Source: Diatrype stigma (Eukaryota > Ascomycota > Sordariomycetes > Xylariales > Diatrypaceae). From it: a stretch of DNA of 64,000 nt. Location of the stretch: contig JAKJXP020000001.1 in assembly GCA_022225965.2 (NCBI GenBank), positions 744,001-808,000 of the forward strand, written 5' to 3'. The position numbers and the translations under genes are program-made. This document shows, piece after piece, positions 35,849 through 48,208 of the stretch. Within the stretch, counting starts at the first letter, position 1. Every line of letters begins with the position of its first letter. Under the pieces are notes generated by a model. It was given only the letters and a program-made list of their open reading frames with translations. It searched no databases and was not told where the DNA came from.

Positions 35849-36688
35849 CTATGCTCCTTCTTGGCAAGCAATTGCTGCGAGGGCATCTAGTCCGCTACTA
35901 GTCCGGGCTGCCACCGGACGACTGACGAGAGACCCGTTTAGTCCATTCATGTCCCAGGTACTGCCGGTCAATGACGGCGATTGGGCGTCAGGCGCGAAAT
36001 GGTCGGCATCCCACATGTGGACTTCCTGGCTTGGTGGGCTAGTATGCGACGATGTAGATCTTGAGGATATTGATGCGCGCTTTGATGAGGAGCTGAACAG
36101 AGAAGATTTGGAGGACTTGGATGAACTGGAAGATCTTGTCTTGTCCTTATAGTGAGTCTCGAGATGCTGCTTCATGTTGTCTGCCCGGGTGAACTTCTTG
36201 TGGCAGCCCTGGTAGGTGCACTGGACGGCCTTCTCGGCAGTGTGAATCTTAGAATGGCGCGAGGCGTGTCCCGAAGTAGTGAAAGTCTTCTCACAGCCGT
36301 GGGTATCGCGGTACCGGCATGGGTAGCGTTTGGTCGCCCTTTCCGGGGCAGCCCCCGAGTTGCCGCTGTCGTCATCGTACGAAGTAGCGCGGCTGTGTTC
36401 AAAGTAGCCAGGTCTTTGGGCTACACTCTTTTCCAAAGGACAATAGTCATCATAGACTGGTCGTGGCGAGTAGTCGTATACACCCGGAGTCAAGGGTGAC
36501 AGAGCATCGTAGCTCGCATTTGAGTCATAGGAATCGGAACGGAGGAGTTCTGGGGTAGGAGGTAGAGGCGATCGATCAGAGTGAAACTGGCTTGGTGTGC
36601 TGTAAGCATAATGTTGCTGCTGCTGAGCGTAGTGGTCGTCGTTTAACAGGGAAACCTGCCGACCCGTGGCGTCTCTCGCCTGCATCAT
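35849..36688 (-). CDS. C2H2 zinc-finger transcription factor, FlbC-like
   Basis: Probable nuclear DNA-binding regulator. FlbC of Aspergillus is an upstream activator of conidiation. As a single exon it gives 279 aa from the ATG at 36688 (a second ATG follows at once). The open frame extends to 36856, but only from a TTG. Residues near the start read MMQARDATGRQVSLLNDDHY, then a Gln/Tyr/Ser/Pro-rich stretch. Two fingers follow: finger 1, RYPCRYRDTHGCEKTF onwards, C-x7-C-x12-H-x3-H; finger 2, VQCTYQGCHKKFTRADN onwards, C-x4-C-x12-H-x3-H. They are joined by a short KIHTAEKAV linker. A long Ser/Lys run after finger 2 is probably a flexible, basic segment. The finger pair and linker match my memory of FlbC proteins, but orthology was not tested. 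A related stress-type C2H2 factor is the alternative. The large non-coding region beyond 36688 is its upstream side. Confidence 0.8.
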   Translation of the reverse strand: MMQARDATGRQVSLLNDDHYAQQQQHYAYSTPSQFHSDRSPLPPTPELLRSDSYDSNASYDALSPLTPGVYDYSPRPVYDDYCPLEKSVAQRPGYFEHSRATSYDDDSGNSGAAPERATKRYPCRYRDTHGCEKTFTTSGHASRHSKIHTAEKAVQCTYQGCHKKFTRADNMKQHLETHYKDKTRSSSSSKSSKSSLFSSSSKRASISSRSTSSHTSPPSQEVHMWDADHFAPDAQSPSLTGSTWDMNGLNGSLVSRPVAARTSSGLDALAAIACQEGA

Positions 36689-37544
36689 CGTGTCTGCGGG
36701 GTGGGGGAGAAAGCCGGCGGCGAATTTGCAGGGTATGTGCCGAAATCGCACTTCGAAGAATTCTTGAACCCAGCGGTCTAGGGCAGATAGTTGAAGATTC
36801 GATATATACGCCAGGCCTATATGTAGGCCGAGCTTTTGAAGGTGAAAAGGGTTCAATCCCTAGATTCTACACATACACGCGCGTGTAGGTGTATGTAGAC
36901 GAGAGAAGGCTGAGGTTCTCTCTGCAGCTGTGGAACTTGACACCGAGGATCACTTAATACAGCGTAGCACACTTCAAGACGTGATGATCATGAAGGCAAT
37001 GGCACGAGTGTATAGTGTATATTCAAAATAGTCGCAGAGCGGGAGGGCTGGTGCGCAAAGGCCAGCAAACTACGAAACAGAGTCTCGGTTGATAAGGCCC
37101 TGATTCGCTTGACGCAGTCACCAATACGAATGTGACAGATATAGATCCGTGTGTTCCGGTGATGGACAGCTCACTGGACTCGTGGTCTTCGTAGATTGAG
37201 CTACCTAGGCAAGTAGATGGGTAGGTAGGTTCGCAGGTATGTAGTAGGTGGATGGGTAGATGCTGAGCTGGGGCGTACCTCTGCAAATGCGAGGGATTAG
37301 ATAATATGAATATTGATATCTGAATCCAGGAGGCAGAGGGCAGGAACCGTGACTAGCTATGGGGGGAAGAGGGGGAGTGGAATGGATGAATATATGAAGG
37401 GATGGATGACCAAGGGTATATCTCTACTTTATGTGCTGGAGGGCGGCTACCTGACTAGACACTACCTACAGGCTACCTGCCTACCTGCCTACCTACCTAG
37501 GGCAGGTAGGTACTGCAGTGGCTGCTAGACGAGACAGCGTGCAG

Positions 37545-37567
37545 ATGTATGTATGTATGTATGTATG
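37545..37567. repeat. (ATGT)n microsatellite
   Basis: Pure run of the tetranucleotide, about five and a half units, in the gene-poor region. Confidence 0.9.
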
Positions 37568-38646
37568 CAGCGTGCAGCGCAGCGCAGCGTGCGGACAAGA
37601 CAGAGCGATATGGGAAAGGCATGAATCCCATCGATGCCAACTCCTCCACACATCCATGCTCCATTATTGCGGGTCTTTCTAGTGGAGAAAAAAGGCACAT
37701 CCCACAAGGGCGAGCCAGGCCAGGACAGGGGTCCAGCAGTAGCTCGTCGCTACATACATACATACTACATACAGAGGGATGTACATATCTAGGTACATCA
37801 TGTAGGTCGAAGCACATGCACGGGCGCACACCATACGCGCAAAACGCCCACTTAAACGATACACCTAAACCACATAGGCACCATCAAGTACCCCCTGTAG
37901 TACTATAGTATGCTTCTACCTACTCCGTAAAGCGAACGCGAGCTTGAGTGTTATGCAGCTATCGTGGCTTGGACTATGTAGGTATGGTAGTAAAGGTTTA
38001 GCGGAAGGTAAAGGCACGCACGCACGCTATCAAAGTCAAAGTCAAAAGAACGCCGGCAAGGGTCGAGGTTGCGCTTCAAGAGAAGAATGGAGCGTTGCGG
38101 GACAGGGACAGAAGCGGGCAACATCGGCGGGGCAGCTCCAAGCTCTTTCTTCCAAGTCAAGCCACAGCCTTCCTACCCCTTCTTTCTGCCCCTTAATGTT
38201 GGTACCTATTTTCACCCATGCCACATGCTGCATGCTATATGGTACGAGACTACGAGTTGATGGATGCAAGTGGTTTCCATTCCACTAGGTACTGCTACGG
38301 TATACCTGGCGATATTTTGGGGGCACATGTATCTATGTACCTCCGCTCCGGATGCTCCGTTGACATCGAACCTTCTTTCCACGGGCCGCGTCGACTATGT
38401 AGGGCTATACAGCGCCTATGTACGTATGTAAGCTGATGGCAGGTTCATCACTGTGAGCTTGTTCCTCTATACATATGTAGGTAATTTGCCGTAGGCGTAA
38501 GCAGGTACGATAAGTACTTAGATAGGGCAGACACCTACATATACTTATACGTACCTTCAGCACCGGCAGACAACTTACCATAGAAGTATTAGGAACCCCC
38601 TGTCGAGTATCTAGGTATCTTATGGTTCTATAAGGTAAATACCGGC

Positions 38647-39246
38647 TTATGGATGGAGAAACGGAAGACCACTAGAACTGCCAGGAATGTATTCGTAAAT
38701 ACTCTCCAGTACAACATGATGATGCCCTTCAGTTAGGGATGTGGAAGGGAAGGGTTGCAGCTCCACCCCTAGCCAGTCGCCTATCTCACATCTGTTCGCC
38801 GTGTGCTCAGGATCCGGTAGCGCAGATCTGTGATCAGCAGGCACGAGACATTCAACTGGAAGCTCGGGTCTGACAGATGCTACTAAATGTCGGCCGGTGG
38901 GCGTTGCTTGTCTACCTACTACTAGCTGCCTGCTTGGTCTGGTGATGGTGACGAACGACATCGCCAAGACCAGTTCCCGACGGGAATGTGAAGACGGCAA
39001 ATCAGCGATGAGTAGAAATGCGAGGCTGCGAAGCTGCGCTTGCTCGACGCTATGCGAGTCTGTAACGGTCCGCCCAGATTTTTCTCTTATACTCCCTGTA
39101 GTTGAATACAAGTGACCTTGGTCGCAAGAGATGCGCCGAGTCTGCGTGGGCGATATGGTTGATAGTGCCATATATCGGCTAGATCGGTGATGACCAAATG
39201 CCGTGGGGAACCTACTCGGAGCAAAATATATCAAAAACCAACACAC
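38647..39246 (-). CDS. Possible orphan ORF, 199 codons
   Basis: An uninterrupted frame in the gene-poor region. It opens with GTG; the first ATG gives about 174 aa beginning MALSTISPTQTRRIS. The composition is ordinary (Arg, Ser, Leu, His) with no domain, membrane span or signal peptide that I recognise. An open frame of this size can arise by chance in DNA of about 50% GC, so this is a weak call, kept only because it is the longest in 9 kb. Confidence 0.15.
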   Translation of the reverse strand: MCWFLIYFAPSRFPTAFGHHRSSRYMALSTISPTQTRRISCDQGHLYSTTGSIREKSGRTVTDSHSVEQAQLRSLAFLLIADLPSSHSRRELVLAMSFVTITRPSRQLVVGRQATPTGRHLVASVRPELPVECLVPADHRSALPDPEHTANRCEIGDWLGVELQPFPSTSLTEGHHHVVLESIYEYIPGSSSGLPFLHP

Positions 39247-40910
39247 CGGGCAGCACGGGATCGGCTATGACGGGTTCAGGGGTAACAAGTTTGGCTGCAC
39301 GGCAACTCAGCCGGAAATGCTGCAGACCTTGCGCATTTCCGACCAATCCCACGGGGCATGTAACTATCGTTGGTAGATCTAGTGGGAACTACCAGTCAGC
39401 ATTGCCGTGAATGTACAAGTACGTCAATGAGGGTATCGTGACATTCATCTCTTGTTACCAGCGTTTCAAGCATAAACCTCCAAGTTATCAGCGCATACAT
39501 ACATATATGCAGCCTGTATGCTGCTAGTTGCAAATTAGGCTAGTATGAGGTATAGTCTGTTTATCTTGAGATCTACAGACTGACCGACTCCTAGGTATAA
39601 GCGATGTTCACTTATAAACCGGTTGTTATAATATCAAAACGTCTATACACTCCCCATTTATCAATCCCGCACGTTTCGCAGACTCGCTGTCCTCCAAGGG
39701 AGTTCTGGCTGTAGCTGCATCCCGAAGAAACGTGAGCACATAGTCTGGCACACAGTATGCAAACGGACGGGTGGTCTAATGTCGCACCTGCGAGCCCTAC
39801 CACTTCTTGCCGGCCTGTGTATACGAGCTTGTGTCGGTACAGCCCAAAGGGACGGGAGGTACTTGGGTGGAAAGCATGGCATTCTCAGAATTCGATGGTG
39901 CCCATGTTCCCCTCCCTGTGACAACCTCCCCCATCTCGATCTCTGACTATCATTGCCTCTTATATAAACAGACCCGCCTGGCGGTAACGCCCCCTTGTAC
40001 GTAGCTCAAACGAACAAGGGCGCATCGTCTGCGTTTGTTTCGTTCGTTCGCCCGTGTACTTTATGTTGCGCATCCTTTTATCTGATTAGAAAGTCCAACT
40101 GAATATCCGGCAATGCCGCCATCAGTCACACAACAAGTTCAAAATTGGGCCTCAGGGTCCTCGGATGCTCGGATCCTCGCCAATTTCAGTATTTCCCACT
40201 TGCTACCTACCAAGCTTTCGGGGGGTTTATCGGGTCACGACTCACGAGTCGTTGACTCATGTATGCACTCGCGCTTTAGCAAACTCGTTCTATAGCCGAA
40301 TGAAGCTCTGTCCACGATATACAGGTTATCATGTTTATGCCTCCGGAGCAAAAGCTGCGGGCTATAAACAGCTGATGTTCAAAGATGATGTCATCTCTAC
40401 ATAATTTCAATAATGCCCGATGTATCTATCCGCAGATTTAAGAACACTTCAGAAGACCCCGGGCTCCTGTCATGGAGCAAATCTCACGGAGCAAATTTCG
40501 TGGAGTAACTATCACGGCGGATTCTGCTCGCGAAGGCGACAGGGCGAATTGGAGCAAAACAAAGTTAACAAGAACCCTGCATTTCGGCGCCAGGGCAGGC
40601 TGGTCGGTTTTGCGGACGGGGTTTCTGGGGGGGCGGCCCAAGGTAAAGAAGGAAGGAAAAAAATCTTTACTTATCTACCCAATTCGGTACCAGCAAGAAA
40701 AAGGCAAGAACAGGGTTTCGATGAGCTAGAGGACAAGCAGGGCAGATCGAGATTTTAGCAATAGATCGAGTGGTGACAAGGGACTAGGGCTCCGCCCAAC
40801 GGGGACCAGCTGTACGGGGCGGCATGGATCAGCTTGTGCCACAATTCAACTCCCCATCAGCCCCACTCCCTACAGCACTACGCTACGTCGCTACCTGACC
40901 CTGACTGCGC

Positions 40911-40986
40911 GCACACACACATACATACACTCACTCACGCACTCGCTCACACACACTCTCACACACTCACACACTCTCACACACAA
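40911..40986. repeat. CA/CT-rich imperfect microsatellite
   Basis: About 76 bp made almost wholly of cacaca, cactca and ctcaca units on the plus strand, giving a strong strand bias (pyrimidine and A only, almost no G). Confidence 0.9.
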
Positions 40987-43900
40987 TGGACAAGCAGACA
41001 AGTCGGTCGGGTCGGCCTTCACCAGGCTGTATGAAGTACCTACCTACCCGAGCCCCCCCCCTCTGCTTGTACCGGCCTGTGTACGTAGGGCATGTTCACT
41101 CGGCGCATGTCCAGACGCGCGATAGTGGGGGTAGTCGGTCTCCAAGGTAAAGGGTCCTGGGGGGCCTGACAACATTAGCCTGCTACGTAAGCCATTCCCC
41201 GTACATCCATGTCTACATATGTGCCTACACCCATGGCAGCCAAGGATACTGGATACCGCGGCCTTCTTGAGGCTTCGTCTGCGATCCGACTTTTTTCTCA
41301 GGCTCCCCGGCCCCGCGGCCAAGTCGGCCCCCAAGTTGTATACATAAAGAGGCAGTGACTATGTGTTTATGTAGCAGCAGCCTTTGGAGGCCAGACAGAC
41401 ACATCCACACAGACAGGCGCATGCGAGTTATTCCAGAACACGAGCTGGACCTTTTTTTTAGTGTCAGGGGAAATCGCGGGATTACGTAGAAGTGATTGGT
41501 GAAACAGCGTCTTGAGCTGCTCGAGATAATGCAGATAAACTCTGTGTTGTTCAAAACGTTGTTTGGTTGTGCCACCCTTCTAGGTATCAAAGCGCCCAAT
41601 TGGAAGTTAATCCAAGAGCTGCTCTCCAGATCAACTACCGCATTCGATCATTACTTCTAGCGTTGTGAATAGGTAGTGTGTAGGTGGTGATACCGGTTTC
41701 GAGGCGCCTAAGCTGTATACTACCGAGCACTAGTTCGTTGGCCGCTCGAGTACTATGGTACAATACAGGGCCGTACATTACATACGTGCTCATAATGTAA
41801 GGGTTTTTAAGGGTCTCCCGCTTTTTTCCTTTCTTTCCTTTTTGCGAGGCGGCCCTAGAGGCCCCTTTCAGGGTTCATATAAGCCACATTCGGCCGGTTT
41901 CCCCTCAAGGGTCCTTATGACGATATGTTAGACCCCTCTTATCACAGTCAGCAATATTGTGTGAGACCCTTTGAATCACATCACAATACCCTTTGCGTGG
42001 AAGGGGCTGCCACCATAGTCCTGTCTCGGGATGGAGAGGGGGGAAAAAGGAAAGATGAAAGCCGAGTCTACAATCACTTCGTAGTGGTTGGCAGCAGGAA
42101 AATTCAAAACCCAACTCTCTCAGGTACCTGCCCAAACGAAGCGCAATCGTTGGGCGTGCGGGACTTTGGATTGGAGTTGCTGCGCGCCTGCTGCCGTTGC
42201 TGTGTTGATAAATTGAAAAATAATACATAAGAAGTGGTATGTATGTAGCTTGGGCACCTATAGGAAGAGGGGATCGAGGGATACACGGGCAATCGTCGAT
42301 CTTGTTCGATCGTCAACACACACTCGCATGTACAACGTGTATCCACCTACTCTTTTAGCTTGCGCGAGTGCCCTGTCAGCGAATTATATGCCAATCCACC
42401 AGTGCCGCCGCCAGAGACCTCTGCTCTGCTCTGCCTGTTCTGCCCTCTGGCGATCTGGGCAGTTTATGTACGTACGCAGGCGGGCAGGTAGGGGTAGGTA
42501 CATAGTCCACATAGTCAGCCAGGCAGTCTAAATTTATCCTTATCCTTTCCAAGTTCTCTTATAGCCAAGGTTTATTATATATGTATGTATCCGCCCAGCT
42601 ATAGCAGCAGCTACTCCACCAGTTCCACCCTAATCCCCAGGCACCTGAACAGAGTAGTTGAACTTGACGATCGGGATTCCCCAGGAGTAAGCGGAAGAAG
42701 AGCCTGAGAGCGATGTGATTCATGCCAATCTGTTCATCTCTACGTGCCTCTCGCTGTCTTGTCATTGCTACGTATGTTTCGCTCAGTTAAGGCTGTTACG
42801 AAAAGTCATGGATGCCAGCTTCCACGATCTCGTCTCCCTACCTTCTCTACTCGGGTTAAGACACATTCTTGGGAACGAACGGATCGTACCCTCGTATAGC
42901 GGACCTATGTACATATATGGCACACGAAACTTACTAACAGCCTTACGTGACAACCCAGCTGCCACCCCATTGAAACATTCTTTGCATTTCTATCCGTCGT
43001 ACTGCTCCGACTAGGTCGTCAAACCAACCCGCTCGCTTATCGCTAGGCTCAGGGGGGAAGAAGGACTTCAGACATCAGGTTTTCACAGGTAACGTGAGAT
43101 TAACTAGCCTTAAAACGCGGGCTGCGCGAGTACCTGCAAAAATACTTAAGCTTACCGGCCGAAGTAAGTTATTGTCATGATACCTGCGGTGTAGGTCGAC
43201 CTATGTCCCGCTACGTATGCAGATAATATATAAGTATACATACAATAGGTCGAAGCCAAGCCATCTCATGACATCAGCTTCGTAGCGGGGAGCTCCTCCG
43301 CTCACTCAAACCTTGGGCTGTAAGGTGGGGGGTTGAGGTCGAGGTCGTGGAGGTTTCGTTTCCCTCGGAGGTTTAGGTCCAGGCACCCGAATACCCGACG
43401 TCTTTCGATCGACGGAGCCGACTCGGCTCGCGTTCGCGTCCTGTGCCCTCGGCCGGGCTTCCGGGCATTCCTAGTACCTAGGCAGAGGGGCTGAGGGGCC
43501 ACCTGCACTACATATGTAGAAGCAGGAAGGAAACCTGAAATAAAGCTCAATAGTTCTGATATTTCCCGGCTTCTTCTCCAAGCTGCCTTGTCCCGTGACA
43601 GACTAACCAAGCTATCTAAACGGCCCTCTACCTAGTTACTGCGTGTCTTTAATAAGCATATGGGACTGACTAGGTAGTAACTACGGAAGCTATAACTCAC
43701 CGATGTCCTTATCATCATCTCCTGAAACCTACCCTACATAATACTGTCTGTCTTGGTGGTAACTAACTACATGCTCTCCCCAGTAGCTTATAGCCGCACC
43801 TGTTATGTGGGACCGCCGTTAGCCCCTATCATCTGGTAACGTCAATATACCGTCGCTATAGCGTCGTTATTCGTATCCCGTCTTCACCATTTTCCTGCTA

Positions 43901-44365
43901 ACATTAGGTACCTACCGACCTACCTGTCTGTCTGCCTGCCTACATAACCACCCCCCTACGCCCCCTACTTACATACACACACGTCGTTGAGGGAATGGGT
44001 GCGTTGCTTAGGCTATCCGACATGCAATGCTTCCTTGCTGAATCACCGACTAGCAGAGGTGCGGGCTGGTGCGGGTAATCCACCTCGTCAGCCCGGATGG
44101 AGCGATAGACTTGACTGACTTCAACTTTTGGAGTTGGTCAAGACAGACTTACTCCAGGGAGGTTTACCGTCCCCTTAGCTCGACAGCTCTAGTTAAAGTG
44201 CTTACCCAGTCTAGCAAGGCTAGCCGGCGCATCCCCGTGGTGTAGGGATGAAGTGAAGTGACGATAGCTGATGATAGTCGCTCGGCCGATAATAAGGGGT
44301 CTCCCTCCCCCATGCTGGCTGCTTATGTAGGTGTGTTGACTGAGTCACCACACTGCACCACACTG

Positions 44366-44405
44366 CACCACCACCACCACCGCCGCTACTACTACCACCA
44401 CCGCC
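44366..44405. repeat. (CCA)n/(CCG)n trinucleotide repeat
   Basis: Imperfect trinucleotide run of cac, cgc and tac units in non-coding DNA, preceded by two copies of cactgcacca. Confidence 0.85.
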
Positions 44406-45992
44406 GAATACTGGCGATAGGTAGACGAATGCCCAGGAACCCAAGCAGCTAGCCCTGCTGGCCTTTTGCTACTGTGCCTAGCAATGAACCCTTGCGATGT
44501 CTAGACCTATCTATTTGCGCGCTCTAAGGCAGTGCTAGGCTGATAACGCAGCCCTTAGCTCTACAACCCCGCATTCAGCGAAGGGGAAACCATACGATAA
44601 CTTCCCCCCTCCCCGCCTCCCCCCCATGGGCCGGCCATTGGAAACATCAAACGATACGTATCTTCAAGGTACAGGGGTAATCACCTTAAATGGTTCGATG
44701 CCGTATAATCTCTAGTTGATACATGCACCTAGTAGCTCGCACGAGTGTGTGTGTGCCGTTGTACGCGTATACACAAAAACCCAACGATACTGAGCTACAC
44801 CTTCGACTGGGAGGGGAGATGTCGATGTTCAGAGATAGGAGAGTTCATGATAGGAACTACATTTGGTTTCCCGTTTCAACGGCACGGTTGCGCGTCTTCT
44901 TCGGTCGGTAAACCATATACGAAAACCCCGGATCCTCGTACATGCTTACGAGACGGTACGGTACATAAGGCAACTAGCGCGGTTCTGTGCCTATATGCAA
45001 AATGCATGATCCCTCCCCTTGGGCCTTGGGAGCCTTGAGCCTTAAGCCGCCTGGATGCTTCTTTTTTTTCTCTGGTGCAAGCCCGTCCGTCCGTTCCGGG
45101 ACCCCAGGTTGCGTGGTTGTGGCGCGGGCTGTGCATGCCATAGCATGGCATATGGCATGGAAGAGCACGTTGCAAGGAACCAATAGGTACATGAATGAAT
45201 ACCAAGTAACGCCCACGCACACATGCGCGCATTTACGTATATATACATGGATGTAAAGCCACCTACAATACCGCGTGTTTGGATATAAGGCGATGGTGCA
45301 TTACGTAGTCACCTGGCTCAGCTACAAGATAGATAGCCCCTCTGCCTCTGCTGGAGTAGGTAACAAGATCCTGGGGTTCGAGCTACTGTCATAGCAAGGT
45401 TATTCCTTGGTGAAGACGGAGAATAAGTGTTTGTCGGGAGATATCATCAGACACGCCAGGACAGCATAGACTGGTCTGGTCCCTCAGAGAAGACTTCTAC
45501 TACTCACAAGTGCCGATTTCTGAGGCCTCGTGTGTATGACGCAGGCTACCAGATTGTTGATTATATCACCGGCAACATCGCCGGCGCACCCGTTCAGATA
45601 TTAGTGCGAACCTTGATGTAGGGCCAGGAATATTAGCAATACGATAGTCGATACTTAGGCCGATATTGACAGCTGAAGAGCCGAAGCTAACGGGGCAGTA
45701 ATGAAACTAGGTCCCCTTATCTCTTGTTGCTTTACATAGTAAGTGTAAGAACTCCTGCCCAAAAACCAATCACAGCCCAGATCACAGCCCAGACTCGATG
45801 CTCGTTCAGAACGCCTTCTATACTCCCCCCTATGCTACACGAATCAGACCACTTTTCTAGGTACCCCGGAAAACGCCATGAGAATGGAACAGACCCTGTC
45901 CCTGCTGCAGCTGCTGCACATTATCGGCAGATACTCTGCCTTGCATGCCTTGCGGACAATACTGTTATGCCGACTACTGTAGGTGGCTATCC

Positions 45993-48208
45993 CTACTTGG
46001 AGGGAGGCGGTCCCATTTTACCAGCACCAGTGTCAACCTTCTTGCTGGGGGGCAGTTCCGGAACCTTAAATCCTCCTCCAGCGCTACTGCTGCTCGAACC
46101 TCCAACTTTGGTGAAGGTGCCTCCCTGGAACCAGCGATCCTCCTCGACCTTTCTCTTGCGGCTGAGCTCTGCCTGCATCTTGGGGTCCACTAGCTCGAGA
46201 CCCTGGACGGGTGTGAAGGCCAGCGAGGACGCCGTGCCAGCGGCGCCACCTCCAATGCTCGACCCAACGCCAGAAGTCCGCAGCCCTTTGCCACGGAGGT
46301 CGATGTTACCACCTGACTGGCCCAAGCCGCGCATGGACGACGCAGAGCCGCTAATCGATGAAGCTCCGCCCCAGCCTTTGGACTTCTGGCTTAGCTTCGC
46401 GCGTGTCCGGTTGTCGATCTGCAGGCTTCGGATGCGACCATCGTTCGACTGGCCTATCATTCCCAAGCCTGATGTAGAGTCACCTGTCCCGTAGCCGGTC
46501 TCCTTCTCCTCTTTGCCAAAGGCCATGCGGTTCTGTGCCTTCCGTAGTTCTGTCATAGCGGTAGCTTCCTTCGCCTTCCGCGCTCGCCGACCACCCCGTT
46601 TCCTTGAAGGCTTGTCGTCTGGGGCGGGTAGCGCTCGTTGGCCCTTATTCGGCGGCGGCTCAGTCATTTTGTCTAATCGTTCGAGACATTGGGCTCTGAG
46701 TTCTTCACCATACGAGCCATCGGGATTCGTGTGACCTGTATCAGCTCGCGCAGCAAGAACAAGCTTCGCTGCAACAGCCTTCATAGCCTTCTTTTTCAAG
46801 TCGCTTGGAATACCCCGTATGATAGGAGAGTGATACAAGTATCCTTGCTGCCTAACTGCTACGTTGGTGGCGAACGCCGAATTTTGCCTCTTCGATCCCC
46901 ATGCAGCAAGGTTGCAGGCTGGCGTCCTCGATAGATTGGTCAGACCACCGGCAGTATTGATGAGTTGGGCCGCCGTCAAGGAGCCGACGATAACCGTTAA
47001 GTTAGGGGCAAAGATGTTCATCCTTGACTGCACATATTCCGTGAGTGTCTTTTTGGCCTTATCTATGGCAATTATCATATGACAGGCCCGGAATATGCGG
47101 TTCAGTTCATCTTGGCTTAACTCGCGCCCCTTTGTGGTCGTAGCCTCGACGGTAACCACCATTAGGGAAGGTCCATCCAAGACTGACTTGAGGGACTCTC
47201 CTAGGGGGTTCTCAGTGGAGGACTGAAGTGCCTTGATTGTATCCGAGTCCATAGGGCCATTCCTACAACAAGTTAGTATACAGACAAGGTCAACTGTAGT
47301 ATGAAAACCTACCCTATGATGGCAACAACCTTGGCATATTCGATAGGATTTTGGATGAGCACTGTACGAAGTTAGTTATATTCCTTAACATTCGCCCTGG
47401 GAGGTTCGTAAGCCCCTAAGTTTAGAGGCGTGAAAGGGAAATAAACCGCGTGGAACTCTTACTTTCTAATTCGGGAAACCGTGCTGAGTAGTGATCCCTA
47501 TTGTTAAACAGGGAAGTTAGCAAACAATACACGCTAAGGAGTTCTTGTAAAATATCATTTACCTTATGAATTTATGTATGATCATGATCTCCCCGTCTAT
47601 CTGAGTCGAGAGGGTGTTGGACTCGGTCAGAATCTTATATTCTGGGTTGTCCTCGATGTTGCCGATATTGACGGTCTGGGGGTTGAGAGGTTGTGACTGA
47701 TAATGCGCGATATCCTGCAAGGCCGAAACGGACGGGTCAGGTCTATTGCTCAATACCAGAGATGTAAATACTAGTCTTTCCTCACGAAATAATGGGCAGA
47801 GACGAAGGGGGGAGGGGGTTTGGTGAAGTAAGGAAACAGCTTTATAATGGGGAGACTAACTTTGAGAATAGGTTCTAACCTGTCCATGAGGCTGGTGACT
47901 TTGCGAATGTCTTTGACGGAGCCCAGTTGCATCTTTTCAACCTGAGCTTTGGCAGCCTCTTCATCTTGAATATTGTCGAGAGTAGGGGCAATCTTAGTGC
48001 CACCCATCTCTTCATCTTCTTGATCAGGCTCCTCTTCTTCATCGCCATCTAGCATCATGTCGGCATCTGCACCATCATGACTTTGTTGGTGATGAGCAGG
48101 GTCGTTGAGTTCGAACCCTGCATCGGCATCCGTATCGAGTTGTTCCTCGCCATTCTCGGAACCAGAGTCCTCGAAATCTTGCAGAAGTTCATCTGCGAGA
48201 GTAGACAT
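45993..48208 (-). CDS. PRP31: Pre-mRNA processing factor 31 (U4/U6 snRNP protein)
   Basis: Binds the U4 snRNA 5' stem-loop together with the 15.5K/Snu13 protein and links U4/U6 to U5 in the tri-snRNP. Exons 47861-48208, 47563-47714, 47463-47497, 47313-47361 and 45993-47262 join in phase to give 617 aa; exons 3 and 4 are only 35 and 49 nt. The N-terminus is very acidic (DELLQDFEDSGSENGEE and later poly-Glu/Asp). NOSIC-type sequence follows: NIEDNPEYKILTESNTLST, IIHKFIRDHYSARFPELE, LIQNPIEYAKVVAIIGNG. The Nop domain holds RMNIFAPNLTVIVGSLTAA, AGGLTNLSRTPACNLAAWG and QQGYLYHSPIIRGIP with KKKAMKAVAAKLVLAARAD. The C-terminal PRP31 region has RKRGGRRARKAKEATAMTE and RKAQNRMAFG, then a Gly/Ser-rich part with the usual KRKVEEDRWFQGGTFTKV. 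It is divergent from the splicing factor gene clf1, 890 bp away. Confidence 0.96.

Larger units (their letters stand above)
36689..45992. other. 9.3 kb gene-poor region upstream of the FlbC-like gene
   Basis: Both strands were read for exons with recognisable protein sequence and none was found. It contains microsatellites at 37545-37567, 40911-40986 and 44366-44405. The longest open frame is 38647-39246 (-), 199 codons from a GTG, with its first ATG about 25 codons in; it shows no motif and is listed separately at low confidence. The far right end is the 3' side of Prp31. The region may hold the promoter and a long leader of the FlbC-like gene, an unrecognised non-coding RNA, or small lineage-specific genes. 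Confidence 0.45.

Noticed and set aside
36770..36860. tRNA-like pattern: a B-box-like gggttcaatccc with tctaggg and ccctaga on either side
   Set aside because: The 3' arm that would pair in the acceptor stem overlaps the T-arm, and no A box or anticodon arm can be drawn.
40911..40986. CRISPR-like or telomeric array
   Set aside because: It is a simple CA/CT microsatellite with no spacers. No TTAGGG-type repeats were seen anywhere in the window.
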